Assembly (NCBI GenBank): GCA_937928555.1
Contig: CALFWR010000014.1
Span: forward strand, 40,671-104,670
Direction: 5' to 3'
Origin: an uncultured Pirellulaceae bacterium
GTDB taxonomy: Bacteria; Planctomycetota; Planctomycetia; Pirellulales; Pirellulaceae
DNA: 64,000 nt
Shown here: one piece after another, positions 55,910-64,000 of the stretch
How positions within the stretch are numbered: position 1 is the stretch's first letter
Layout of the letters: every line of letters starts with the position of its first letter
The notes under the pieces: model-generated
Told to the model about the DNA's origin: nothing
Seen by the model: only the letters and a program-made list of their open reading frames with translations
Databases searched by the model: none
Position numbers and translations under genes: made by a program

Positions 55910-55986
55910 CGTCATCCAACGGAAATTGTTCACAACGGCAGAACCAACAGTCGCACCGACGCCTTGTGAACAATCCGTCATCCAAC
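55910..55986. repeat. Hairpin element with 11-bp direct repeats
   Basis: A unit of about 57 bp (55921-55977) has inverted ends GGAAATTGTTCACAAC / TTGTGAACAATCCG. It is flanked by direct repeats CGTCATCCAAC at 55910-55920 and 55976-55986. The right end read outward-in (CGGATTGTTCACAAGGCGT) agrees with the 187-bp family end CGGATTATTCACGAGGCGT at 17 of 19 positions, so it may be a diverged mini-derivative. The direct repeat is longer than the 5-bp duplications of that family, which is unexplained. Confidence 0.6.
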
Positions 55987-56023
55987 CAGCAAACTCCGCG
56001 TTCCGCTACCGGACGTGGTACCG

Positions 56024-58159
56024 CTACCGAACCTGAAACTGAAGTTCCGTTGGGGCAAATTGGTACTGCCCATTCTCGGGAACTACACCTCTGAGAAACG
56101 CATGGTAGTTGCCGCTGGGCAAAGTGACATCCAGCGTCCAGCGGTTCGAAGGACGACTGTCGCAAGGGAGAACGATCGAATCTCTCTGCAAGCCCCTGCC
56201 ATTGGCGTACTGTCGGGTTTCGGTATTGACGATCACCATCCGGGCACTGGCATCTGGCAGTCGTCCCATGAAACCGCTCAAACGAATCTTGCGGTTTGCA
56301 GGCAAGACGCGATCAGTAAGGGCGGGATTGAATTTGGCGAACAGCGACAAGTCCCTGGCGGGAAAAGTCGCGAATGCAAAATCACCCAGTTGGCCGTCAT
56401 CATCGATCCCACTAACGTACGAAACGAGCACATCGAAGTTGTCCGGGGTTTCGGTGAACACATTAAGCTCCGTGGACCATGTGCTGATGCATCCGTCTGT
56501 GGAATCCGCCGGCACCGTAAACCATGATGGACTTTCGGTCCACGTTCTTCCATCGAAGAACTTACCGGTGCGAAAGCTTCGTACGAACAACCTCGCGGCA
56601 ACAGGGGCCGAGTTGTCTTCGAGGAACCCTTTCATGGTCATGCTGCGAGTGGCATCCGAACCGTGGGCTGGAGCGGTAAACGTGGATATCGGCAAAACGT
56701 TGGGCACGCGAAAGTCCCGCAGCGACTGCGCCAAAACATTTTTTGTACTCGACGGCAGCGAATCAAACTGGTTCGTCAACTGAAAAGGATCGCTCACAAG
56801 GTCGTAATACTCGCGGGCCCCATTGGCCCACGCGACGTAAATCGAATCGAAGTATCGTTCAGCAACGTAGGCCCGCACAGAACGTCCGGTTCTCGTGTAC
56901 TTGTCCGACCAGTTTTCGATCATGATCGAACGCTGCCAATCTCTGGCTCTACCTTGCCATGAGCCATCCACAAGGCGACTGAAAGACTTGCCATCGATGG
57001 AATCAGGCACCGGCACAACTCCCAAATCGAGAATCGTAGGGCAAATATCGATGTGTGCGATCAGATGATCGGCAAACCGGGCGCTTGAAGAATCTGGCAG
57101 CGAAACCATCAGCGGAACCGACGTGCATCGGTTGTAAGGATCCTTTTTGGCCACCTGCCGATGGTGCCCCAGCGAATACCCGTTGTCACTGGTGACCACA
57201 AAGATCGTATTATCCAATTCCCCAGCGGCTTCGATCTGGTTTATTGTTTGCTGCAAAGCATCGTCAACCGATTTGATGGAACGAATTCGGTTGATCCACG
57301 TGTCCTGCAAGAAACCTCTCTCACTCGCTGTGATTGGTGCCCGTGCAATGTGTGCCGGCTTGTCGCTCATGTCGCTTTCGTCGTAATCGGGATCGCCGGT
57401 CGGCTGACGCAGCGACTCGCCGTAACTTCGGTACCTCGGTTCCACCATCTTTGTCAGGTCGCGGCCTCCGGGCCTGTGCGGCGCAAGCGGAGCCCACGAC
57501 AGGAAAAATGGTTTGTCGTTGCCGCGTTCAAAGTGCTGCTGCAAAGACTGCCTGATCAGCCCCCGATTGAAATGGGTAATGTACGCGTTGGCCCCGATAC
57601 GAAATTGCCGCGGGCTCGCGACGCCAATGTTGGTGAACACCCTCGAGTCAAAAAACAGATTGCCGCCCACCGCGCAGAACGAATCCCATCCCTCTGGAAC
57701 CACGTCGTCAAAACCACTGTGGTGGTACTTGCCAACGTGAATCGTTTCGTACCCGGCATCCCGCATCCAGACGCCCAACTCGTTCTCGTGGTGGCCACCG
57801 GCCTGAAAAGCCGAATAGCCTCCGTTGAATCCGTTACTGATCTCGATACCGCCACTGTTAACTTTGCAGTCCGTATTGAACGCATACTGACCGGTAAACA
57901 ATGCCGCGCGACTCGGAGCACAGAACGGGGTCGTGCAGTGGGCATTGGTAAAGTGAACCGCACGCTCCGCAAGCCGGCTTAACGCGGGATAATGCTGCTC
58001 CATGTTCTCCATTGAGAGCATTTCAGTATCGGCATCATCAAAATTGAGAAACACAATGTTGGGTCGGAATTGCTCGCTGGCCGATAATGGGGCAGCGGCC
58101 AGCAACAAAACCAACGCCGCAGTGATTATGACTGTGAAACTGAAATCAAATCGCATCAA
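56024..58159 (-). CDS. Secreted sulfatase
   Basis: Type I sulfatase that hydrolyses sulfate esters, probably from algal polysaccharides. The 711-aa product has a signal peptide (residues 1-28, LLLAAAPLSASE), the metal site FLNFDDADTEM, and the formylglycine motif FCAPSRAALFTGQ (Cys80, C-x-P-S-R). Further motifs are GYETIHVGKYHHSG and VVTSDNGYSLGHHRQVAKKD. The last 200 residues form an extra beta-rich domain not needed for catalysis. A maturase for formylglycine is not in the window. It is convergent with the PEP-CTERM gene. Confidence 0.94.
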   Translation of the reverse strand: MMRFDFSFTVIITAALVLLLAAAPLSASEQFRPNIVFLNFDDADTEMLSMENMEQHYPALSRLAERAVHFTNAHCTTPFCAPSRAALFTGQYAFNTDCKVNSGGIEISNGFNGGYSAFQAGGHHENELGVWMRDAGYETIHVGKYHHSGFDDVVPEGWDSFCAVGGNLFFDSRVFTNIGVASPRQFRIGANAYITHFNRGLIRQSLQQHFERGNDKPFFLSWAPLAPHRPGGRDLTKMVEPRYRSYGESLRQPTGDPDYDESDMSDKPAHIARAPITASERGFLQDTWINRIRSIKSVDDALQQTINQIEAAGELDNTIFVVTSDNGYSLGHHRQVAKKDPYNRCTSVPLMVSLPDSSSARFADHLIAHIDICPTILDLGVVPVPDSIDGKSFSRLVDGSWQGRARDWQRSIMIENWSDKYTRTGRSVRAYVAERYFDSIYVAWANGAREYYDLVSDPFQLTNQFDSLPSSTKNVLAQSLRDFRVPNVLPISTFTAPAHGSDATRSMTMKGFLEDNSAPVAARLFVRSFRTGKFFDGRTWTESPSWFTVPADSTDGCISTWSTELNVFTETPDNFDVLVSYVSGIDDDGQLGDFAFATFPARDLSLFAKFNPALTDRVLPANRKIRLSGFMGRLPDASARMVIVNTETRQYANGRGLQRDSIVLPCDSRPSNRWTLDVTLPSGNYHAFLRGVVPENGQYQFAPTELQFQVR

Positions 58160-58284
58160 TAGAACTCCTTCTTGAAGCCAGCAAGGTTAGTCACCGCAAC
58201 GCAAATCAGGGCAAGAATAAATCCAACAGACGAGAAAAAACCGGGACCGCCGCAATTACGAAGTCTTCACAGGATAGTTCATCT

Positions 58285-58962
58285 CTAACGTGTGTGCCCG
58301 CTCGCACTGAAAGAATCCAGCGTGCCATTTTCCATAGTCAGCACGTAATCCGCACAGCTTGACATGTGATCCTGAGAATGGGTCACCAGCAAGACAGGAA
58401 CGCCGGCTTTGCGAGCGACCACCGAAACATACCGCAGGATCTCGACAGCAAGATCCGCCTGGATAGCGCTTAACGGTTCATCCAGCAGCAACACTTCAGG
58501 GCCGGAACACAGAACGCGAGCCAGAGCAATGCGTTGCTTTTGCCCACCGCTCAGCTTGTCGATGGACCGCGTCAGCAAGGGCTCCAATTGCAATCGACGG
58601 ATTACTTCAATGCGTTCAAAAACCCGCTGACGCCGATCGCGTTTGGCGGCAAAGTCCAGATTTTGCGAGACCGTGAGATGAGGAAACAAACGCATGTTTT
58701 GAAACGCATATCCAATATTTCGCCGCTCGGGTGCAACATTGATTTGCGAACTCGAATCAAACAGTACGCGCTGCGTCGCGATCCGGCCCCGCTGCGGCAC
58801 AAGCAAACCGGCAATCAGATTCAGCAGCGTTGACTTGCCACACCCGGAAGGCCCTTGAATGCCTGTCACGCCTGATGCGGCGACATTCGCCCGCAATGAA
58901 AAGGAATCAGCGAATCGAAATTCGATATCGAGTTCCAGTTGCGTTGGTTGGGGGTCAGTCAC
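58285..58962 (-). CDS. modC: Molybdate ABC transporter ATP-binding protein
   Basis: ATPase of the molybdate (or tungstate) importer. The 225-aa product has Walker A (GIQGPSGCGKSTLLNLIAGL), the Q-loop YAFQNMRLFPHLTV, the signature LSGGQKQRIALARVL and Walker B VLLLDEPLSAI, with the H-loop in LLVTHSQDHM. It lacks the C-terminal MOP/TOBE domain of long ModC proteins, so regulation by bound molybdate is not expected. The GTG at 58962 was chosen because it overlaps the modB stop by 8 bp; the open frame upstream lies inside modB. Confidence 0.9.
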   Translation of the reverse strand: MTDPQPTQLELDIEFRFADSFSLRANVAASGVTGIQGPSGCGKSTLLNLIAGLLVPQRGRIATQRVLFDSSSQINVAPERRNIGYAFQNMRLFPHLTVSQNLDFAAKRDRRQRVFERIEVIRRLQLEPLLTRSIDKLSGGQKQRIALARVLCSGPEVLLLDEPLSAIQADLAVEILRYVSVVARKAGVPVLLVTHSQDHMSSCADYVLTMENGTLDSFSASGHTR

Positions 58963-59632
58963 GACGAATCCTTTCACCCGACTCAAACAAACCGCTGAAC
59001 CACAACGCAATCGCCGCCACAACAACTGAAACCAACACCACCGGCGTCGCGTTGGCTGCCGACCCCGGAGCCTGGAGCTGCTCAAAAATGTACAGGGGAA
59101 TCGTTTGCGTTCTGCCGGCAATGTTTCCGGCAACCATAATCGTCGCTCCGAACTCACCCATGCTTCGGGCAAACGCCAACAGGCATCCAGCGACCAATCC
59201 GCTTTTCGACAGCGGCAAAGTCACGCGAACGAAAGTCTCCAACGGTCCCACACCCAGAGTCCGCGACGCCGCAATCAGATCCCTGTCCACCGAATCAAAG
59301 GAGATGCGAATCGCGCGAACCATCAGCGGAAACGATACGATCGCCGCGGCGAGCACCGCTCCCCAAAAGCCGAACACAAACTCGACCCCCAGCAAAGCCT
59401 TGAGCGGCGCGCCTATCCAGCCCTCACGGCCAAACAACAGCAACAACAGGTAACCGGTAACCACCGGTGGAAGAATCAAAGGCAAATTGACGACCGTTTC
59501 GACGATGGCTTTCCCAAAGAACCTGCTTCTCAACACCGCCGCGACGACGACCGCCAGCGGCAAGCTACAGGCAACGCTCGCTAGGGCGACTTGAACGCTC
59601 AGAAGGATGGCTTGCCATTGATCACCGGTCAT
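58955..59632 (-). CDS. modB: Molybdate ABC transporter permease
   Basis: Inner-membrane channel of the transporter. The 225-aa product has five or six membrane segments and the family motifs VVNLPLILPPVVTGYLLLLL, AASRTLGVGPLETFVRVTLP (EAA loop) and ARSMGEFGATIMVAGNIAGR. It lies 9 bp after modA and overlaps modC by 8 bp, forming a compact modABC operon. Confidence 0.94.
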   Translation of the reverse strand: MTGDQWQAILLSVQVALASVACSLPLAVVVAAVLRSRFFGKAIVETVVNLPLILPPVVTGYLLLLLFGREGWIGAPLKALLGVEFVFGFWGAVLAAAIVSFPLMVRAIRISFDSVDRDLIAASRTLGVGPLETFVRVTLPLSKSGLVAGCLLAFARSMGEFGATIMVAGNIAGRTQTIPLYIFEQLQAPGSAANATPVVLVSVVVAAIALWFSGLFESGERIRRD

Positions 59633-59641
59633 CGGGAAAAT

Positions 59642-60481
59642 TTAGTTGCCGCTTTTGGATCCCGCTACCGGCATTCCGGTCGTGAAACCGGAACTACGAA
59701 ACAGTTCCTGTGCCCGGTCGCCTGAAAGATAGTCCAGCAACGCCGCAACTTCGTCCCGCGAATCTGCCGAACCGACGCAGACTGCCGAATAAAGAATCGG
59801 GGCATGGGATGATGCGGGGATTTCCGCCACGACATGGAATTCGTCCGAAACGTCCGAAGCATACACAAACGCAGCGTCGACTTCGCCACGGCCAAGCCAC
59901 GTCACAATCGTCGCAGCGTTGGGAGCAGGAATGATTTTTCGCACCGCCAGGGAACCTGTAAAATCGACTGAGTCGAGAAATTGCCGTGCGTACTGGCCGA
60001 CAGGCACATTGCTTCCACCGATTGCAACCCGGGTCACCCGAGGGGATGTGAGATCTTCTGCCGAATCAAGCCCCAAGGGGTTCGACTTTCTCGTCACCAA
60101 AGCCAATCGGTTCCCGGCCAGCAGATGCTTGCCACCCAATCGCTGCCCCTGATCCGCGAGAGAGTCCAGCCACTGATCATGCGCCGGAATGAAAATATCG
60201 GCCGGGGATCCCGCGATGATCTGCTGGGCAAGGGCATTGGAGGCTCCCGAAACCACAACAACCCGCACATTCCCCGTCTCCTCGAATTCAGCGGCAAGCT
60301 GCCGGATCTGCGGCGAAAGGCTCGACGCCGCAAGAACATGAATCTCCAGCGTGTCGCGGCCAGCCCCACAACCCGGCAAAATGAACAAAAGTAGCGACGA
60401 CCACAAAACGAGGCCCACTGCGCAGAGAAGATTCCTTTGCCTTGAAATAATCTTTTTGGAAGTTCGGCACGCCGCTTGCAT
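59642..60481 (-). CDS. modA: Molybdate-binding lipoprotein
   Basis: Periplasmic solute-binding protein of the molybdate importer. The 279-aa product has a lipoprotein signal (LWSSLLLFILPGCGAGRD, lipobox LPGC). The binding fold shows IHVLAASSLSPQIRQLAAEF, VVSGASNALAQQIIAGSPAD and IFIPAHDQWLD; the hinge region has IGGSNVPVGQYARQF and the second domain GEVDAAFVYASDV. ATG 60481 was preferred over the earlier TTG 60592 because it puts the lipobox about 40 residues from the start. Two strong hairpins lie upstream. Confidence 0.93.
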   Translation of the reverse strand: MQAACRTSKKIISRQRNLLCAVGLVLWSSLLLFILPGCGAGRDTLEIHVLAASSLSPQIRQLAAEFEETGNVRVVVVSGASNALAQQIIAGSPADIFIPAHDQWLDSLADQGQRLGGKHLLAGNRLALVTRKSNPLGLDSAEDLTSPRVTRVAIGGSNVPVGQYARQFLDSVDFTGSLAVRKIIPAPNAATIVTWLGRGEVDAAFVYASDVSDEFHVVAEIPASSHAPILYSAVCVGSADSRDEVAALLDYLSGDRAQELFRSSGFTTGMPVAGSKSGN

Positions 60482-60551
60482 GAACGTTTTTTCGGAAGTG
60501 GTTCGCCCCGGGCTGTGAAAGCAGTCGGGGGCGGAATAGAGACGAGGCAGT

Positions 60552-60587
60552 ACTTGGGTTATTGAAGTTTTCTTCGATAACCCAAGT
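60552..60587. promoter_or_regulatory. 16-bp stem hairpin upstream of modA
   Basis: ACTTGGGTTATTGAAG (60552-60567) and CTTCGATAACCCAAGT (60572-60587) form a stem with one T-G mismatch and a TTTT loop. It lies 71 bp upstream of the modA ATG, so a modA transcript starting further upstream would carry it in the leader. It could be a terminator, an attenuator or a binding site. It does not look like the known Moco riboswitch by eye. Confidence 0.7.
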
Positions 60588-60615
60588 CGCAATTATCAAT
60601 GATATTTTTGGTTAC

Positions 60616-60645
60616 GGCCAGCAAGTTGAATTCAACTTGCTGGCC
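60616..60645. promoter_or_regulatory. Perfect 30-bp palindrome
   Basis: GGCCAGCAAGTTGAA (60616-60630) is followed exactly by its inverted copy to 60645, with TGTCTCTTTTTAG after it on the plus strand. It could act as an intrinsic terminator on the plus strand or as a dimeric operator. Nothing is known to be transcribed into it from the left, so its role is unclear. Confidence 0.75.
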
Positions 60646-60656
60646 TGTCTCTTTTT

Positions 60657-60692
60657 AGTGTTTCAAAATCGAACAGTGTTTCAAAATCAAAC
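60657..60692. repeat. 18-bp tandem repeat
   Basis: AGTGTTTCAAAATCGAAC (60657-60674) and AGTGTTTCAAAATCAAAC (60675-60692) are adjacent and identical at 17 of 18 positions. They lie in the region between modA and the DUF1549 gene, just beyond the perfect palindrome. Tandem sites of this kind may bind a regulator; the sequence does not show which. Confidence 0.75.
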
Positions 60693-60882
60693 ACCCAAAA
60701 ATGAGCAAAGTCGTTTTGGCCGAACCACGTCGAACATTTTTTTGAAATAAATATTCCACTTCTCAACAGTCGCCAATTGGCCTTTATCAGCGGTTGCTCG
60801 CATAATCAATTATAACGGAGATTGATTGTTTGCCGTGAACCGATCTGGCCGATCACTCGGCATGAGCACACCTGAGGTCCGA

Positions 60883-62574
60883 ATGTCTTTTTCACGTATT
60901 CCGCTGGTCCTGAACATTGCTCTTTTTGGCTGCTTTGCCTGTGGCGTTGCTTCGGCGAAGCAAATCGAAAAGGTTGGCCATCGCGAGCACATCGACTTGT
61001 CGCCTCAGGTCTCGCGGATCAACGAGCTGATAGAACGCGACTGGAAAGAATACGAACTTACTCCGTCCAAAGATGCCACTGAAGGCGAGTGGTGCCGCAG
61101 AGTTTTCCTTGATGTGCTTGGCGGCGTCCCGCGAATTGACGAAGTAACCAGTTTTCTACAGGACCGCTCGGAAAACAAGCGCCGTGAGCTGATTGAAAAG
61201 CTTTTGGATTCCGACGACTACACCGAAGAGTTTGCCCGCAACTGGACAACGGTTTGGACCAATCTTCTCATCGGCCGCACCGGCGGCACGGCCAACAACT
61301 CGATGATCAATCGGGCTGGAATGCAGAAGTACCTGCGTGATTCATTCGCGCGGGGAAAGCCCTACGACAGGATGGTCCGCGAACTGGTCACCGCAACCGG
61401 AACCACCGCCCCCGGCGACCCGGACTTCAACGGAGCGACCAACTTTCTGATCGACAAAGTCAACAGCGAGGATGCCACGCTGGCGACTTCGGATACGACA
61501 CGGATTTTTATGGGACTGCAGGTTCAGTGCGCCCAGTGTCACAAGCATCCCTTTAACGATTGGGAGCAGGAAACGTATTGGCAAATGAATGCCTTTTTCC
61601 GTCAAGTGCGTGCATTTCCGCGACGTCAGCGGGCCGAAACCGGGGCCAACGCCGAGCTTGCCGACCAGGACTTTGCCAGCCGGCGCCGCAGGGATTTCGA
61701 TGAAGCCGAAATTTACTTTGAAAGTCGCAACGGCCTGATGCAGGTCGCGTGGCCGGTGTTCGTGGATGGGACTGAAATCCCACGCAGCGGTTTGGTCAAC
61801 GTCATTAACCGCCGTGAGAAACTGGCGGAACTCATGGAAACGTCACCGTTTCTTGCCCGCACAATATCCAACCGCATGTGGAGCCATTTTCTTGGCTACG
61901 GGTTTACTTCGCCGGTTGATGACCTGGGCCCACACAACGTGCCTTCCAACCCGGAGCTATTGGACTACATCGCCAACGAATTCAAAACGTCGGCCGAATA
62001 TGACTTTCGCGAGTTGATCAAGTGGATCGTGCTCAGCCGACCCTACGCCCTTTCGAGTCGACAAACCAAAGCCAACAAGCTTGACGACCCGACGCTGGGT
62101 GTTGCGCCGCGGTTCTCACATTTTTACCTTCGCCAAATGCAACCTGAACAACTGTACGAGTCACTGCTGGTGGCCGCAGAATCCTCTCTGTCGAATGGGA
62201 GCTACGAACAAAGAGAACAACGCAAGAGCCGTTGGTTGCAGCAGTTTAACCGGGCGTTCGGAACCGACGAAGGGGGAGAATCCACAGGCTTCGATGGGAC
62301 CATCCCCCAAGTTCTGATGATGTTCAATGGCGAGATGATCCGCGAAGCCACCAAATCAACCGGCGGCGGTGTGATCCAGCAGTTGGCTGCCGGCGATGGA
62401 ACCGCGAAAAGCAAAATCGAAGCACTCTTCTGGGCGGGCTTGTCACGCAAGCCATCACGCGAGGAGATGAGCATGGCCGCTGAACTAATCCGCAGCCAGG
62501 AAGACCCCATCGAAGGCCTCAAAGATGTCTGGTGGGTGATTCTTAACACGAACGAATTTATCTTCAATCACTAA
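60883..62574 (+). CDS. Exported DUF1549/DUF1553 protein
   Basis: The 563-aa product has a signal peptide (MSFSRIPLVLNIALFGCFAC to GVASAK). The DUF1549 part includes WCRRVFLDVLGGVPRIDEV, NWTTVWTNLLIGRTGG and the C-x-x-C-H motif in VQCAQCHKHPFNDWEQ, a possible haem-binding site. The DUF1553 part includes FLARTISNRMWSHFLGYGF and the end WWVILNTNEFIFNH. No N-terminal PSCyt1 cytochrome domain is present, unlike longer homologues. ATG 60883 has GAGG 5 nt upstream; ATG 60862 is an alternative. The DUF1501 gene follows after 19 bp. Confidence 0.9.
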   Translation: MSFSRIPLVLNIALFGCFACGVASAKQIEKVGHREHIDLSPQVSRINELIERDWKEYELTPSKDATEGEWCRRVFLDVLGGVPRIDEVTSFLQDRSENKRRELIEKLLDSDDYTEEFARNWTTVWTNLLIGRTGGTANNSMINRAGMQKYLRDSFARGKPYDRMVRELVTATGTTAPGDPDFNGATNFLIDKVNSEDATLATSDTTRIFMGLQVQCAQCHKHPFNDWEQETYWQMNAFFRQVRAFPRRQRAETGANAELADQDFASRRRRDFDEAEIYFESRNGLMQVAWPVFVDGTEIPRSGLVNVINRREKLAELMETSPFLARTISNRMWSHFLGYGFTSPVDDLGPHNVPSNPELLDYIANEFKTSAEYDFRELIKWIVLSRPYALSSRQTKANKLDDPTLGVAPRFSHFYLRQMQPEQLYESLLVAAESSLSNGSYEQREQRKSRWLQQFNRAFGTDEGGESTGFDGTIPQVLMMFNGEMIREATKSTGGGVIQQLAAGDGTAKSKIEALFWAGLSRKPSREEMSMAAELIRSQEDPIEGLKDVWWVILNTNEFIFNH

Positions 62575-62593
62575 ACGAACGACCGAGGAACCA

Positions 62594-63859
62594 ATGAGCT
62601 TCAAGACTCCACGCGGCATGAACCGTCGACACTTCATGAGTCATCTGGCGGGCGCTTCTGCTTTGGCGGCGAGCGCTTACACGCTCACACGTACAGTCGA
62701 GGCCAACGCGGCGTCATTGGTAAAGAATCAGAAATCTGTCATCCTGCTCTGGATGGGCGGCGGCCCTTCTTCGATCGACATCTGGGATCTCAAGCCAGGT
62801 TCCACCAATGGCGGTCCGTTCAAACCCATCGCCACCAAGGGTGACATGGAAATCTGTGAACACATGCCGCTGATGGCGCAGCAGATGGACAAAATGTCGC
62901 TCGTTCGATCGATGAGCACCCGCGAAGCCGACCACATGCGCGGCCGCTACTACATGCATACCGGGTTTGCTCCCAACCCGAACGTGGTGCATCCAAGCTA
63001 CGGATCGGTTGTCGCTCATGAGCTTGGCAGCGATCGCGGCAACCTCGACATTCCGTCTTTCATTTCCGTGGGTGGTGCCAGCGAAGGCCCCGGCTTTCTG
63101 GGGATGGCCTACGCGCCGTTCACCGTCGACGGCAACGGTCGGGTGCAAAACCTCGACATGGGCGTGCCGGTCAACCGGATGAATTCGAGAACCGCTGCAC
63201 TCAAAATGATGGAAAGCAACTTCATCAAACAGCGTCGCGGCCCTGCGGCAACCGAACACGCGAAAGTCATCGAAAGAACCCTTGCGTTGATGAACAGCCA
63301 GCAAATGTCAGCCTTCCGCGTCGAAACCGAAGCCAACAATGTTCGTCAGCGATACGGAGAGAACAGCTTTGGCCGTGGCTGCCTGTTAGCTCGCCGACTC
63401 GTGGAAGCCGGCGTCCCCTTCATCGAAGTCAACTTTGGCGGCTGGGACAATCACCAGAACATTTTCGACACCCTAGAAAATCAACGACTCCCGCAGCTTG
63501 ACCAGGGCATGAGTGCCCTGATCGAAGACCTCTCCAGTCGCGGCATGCTCGAATCGACTGCCATCGTCTGGATGGGCGAATTCGGACGCACTCCTCGCAT
63601 CAACGGCAACTCCGGCCGCGACCACTGGGCACGAAGCTGGTCCGTTGCGGTCGGTGGAGCAGGCATCAAGGGCGGTGTGGCGATCGGGAAAACCAATGAA
63701 GACGGCACGCGAGTCGAAGGCCAGTCCTGGACTTCGCAAGACCTGATGGCAACGATCTGCAAAGCGGTCGACATCGATCTGTCGAAGCAATTCATGAGCA
63801 GCAGTGGCCGACCGATGAAGATCGCCAACGGCGGCAAGATCATCGAAGGTCTGCTGTAA
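62594..63859 (+). CDS. DUF1501 protein (Tat-exported)
   Basis: The 421-aa product has a twin-arginine leader (MNRRHFMSHLAGASALAASA). DUF1501 signatures are SVILLWMGGGPSSIDIWDLK, ARRLVEAGVPFIEVNFGGWD, TAIVWMGEFGRTPRINGNSG and RDHWARSWSVAVGG, with an alkaline-phosphatase/sulfatase-like fold in the family. GAGG precedes the ATG. It forms the usual pair with the DUF1549 gene; such pairs are abundant in planctomycetes but their reaction is unknown. A copy of the 187-bp element begins one base past its stop. Confidence 0.92.
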   Translation: MSFKTPRGMNRRHFMSHLAGASALAASAYTLTRTVEANAASLVKNQKSVILLWMGGGPSSIDIWDLKPGSTNGGPFKPIATKGDMEICEHMPLMAQQMDKMSLVRSMSTREADHMRGRYYMHTGFAPNPNVVHPSYGSVVAHELGSDRGNLDIPSFISVGGASEGPGFLGMAYAPFTVDGNGRVQNLDMGVPVNRMNSRTAALKMMESNFIKQRRGPAATEHAKVIERTLALMNSQQMSAFRVETEANNVRQRYGENSFGRGCLLARRLVEAGVPFIEVNFGGWDNHQNIFDTLENQRLPQLDQGMSALIEDLSSRGMLESTAIVWMGEFGRTPRINGNSGRDHWARSWSVAVGGAGIKGGVAIGKTNEDGTRVEGQSWTSQDLMATICKAVDIDLSKQFMSSSGRPMKIANGGKIIEGLL

Positions 63860-63860
63860 A

Positions 63861-64000
63861 CCCGGATTATTCACGACGACGGGCGTTGATTCTACGTCTG
63901 GCCAACGGGAGCAAGGGAAAAGCTGAATTTCAACAAGAAATGTGAATCATCCGGTAGACGAAAACCACAGCGATCGTTTCATCGTATCTGAGTCGCTGAT
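63861..64000 (+). mobile_element. 187-bp miniature element, copy F (cut by window end)
   Basis: Starts CCCGGATTATTCACGACGAC one base after the DUF1501 stop codon and continues with the family interior to the window end. About 47 bp of the expected 187 lie outside the window. The left flank is GTAAA; the right flank cannot be checked. Because it lies immediately after the stop, it supplies the entire 3' flank of that gene. Confidence 0.9.

Overview
The window is a chromosomal segment of a planctomycete, most likely a Pirellulaceae-type marine relative of Rhodopirellula. The evidence is the combination of a DUF1549/DUF1553 + DUF1501 gene pair, PQQ-like beta-propeller and squalene-cyclase-like secreted proteins, a sulfatase, a PEP-CTERM protein, an ECF sigma factor next to a Ser/Thr kinase with an N-terminal anti-sigma-type zinc motif, GTG/TTG starts, and weak Shine-Dalgarno sites. 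Placement below phylum is inference. No rRNA, tRNA or CRISPR array was seen.

Layout. 1-3.9 kb: distal spc ribosomal operon (rplF, rplR, rpsE, rplO, secY) with no rpmD (L30) and a 419-bp gap before secY. 4.1-10.6 kb: a small chimeric Cys-rich protein, a rhomboid protease, a RidA-family gene broken by a miniature transposable element, an SRPBCC protein, an M20 amidohydrolase and two squalene-cyclase-like proteins. 10.8-15.5 kb: GAF histidine kinase plus receiver protein, purA, and a secreted thioredoxin-fold protein without CxxC. 15.6-20.4 kb: an accessory island with three secreted proteins of unknown function, a transposase remnant joined to a leucine-rich-repeat remnant, and two copies of the miniature element. 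20.5-29.7 kb: RND efflux permease and adaptor, two PQQ-like proteins. 29.7-34.8 kb: two repeat families, then exopolysaccharide-type genes (WecB/TagA/CpsF, NodB deacetylase, GT4), rpe and a phosphatase-fold protein that has lost its catalytic residues. 34.8-42.2 kb: DinB protein, intact RidA protein, a pseudokinase, pckA, an alpha/beta hydrolase, an alkyltransferase-like protein and a ZIP transporter. 42.3-49.1 kb: AddB-AddA-type helicase/nuclease pair with a miniature element between the genes. 49.3-58.2 kb: kinase + ECF sigma factor, a large repeat-built PEP-CTERM protein, and a sulfatase. 58.3-60.5 kb: molybdate transporter modA-modB-modC. 60.9-63.9 kb: DUF1549/DUF1553 and DUF1501 proteins, followed by another miniature element.

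The most informative non-genic signal is a family of 187-bp non-coding elements with imperfect terminal inverted repeats (CCCGGATTATTCACGA...). Full copies lie at 5953, 15577 (minus), 20211 and 45905, and one runs off the window end at 63861. A 36-bp derivative that is only the two inverted ends lies at 40366, and a decayed one may lie at 3990. The copy at 5953 has a perfect 5-bp target duplication (ATCAA). Removing the element plus one duplicate restores a full RidA-family reading frame. The 36-bp copy also has a perfect 5-bp duplication (TTGAG), which suggests the bare ends can still be mobilised. A second repeat family with ends GAGGCTGTGAT occurs twice (29818 and 55765).

Working together: the ribosomal/secY block is housekeeping. 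The two-component pair, the ECF/kinase pair and the pseudokinase point to extensive signalling. The secreted hydrolases, sulfatase, polysaccharide genes and efflux pair fit a surface-attached marine heterotroph. All family assignments were made by eye from motifs; none was checked by a database search.
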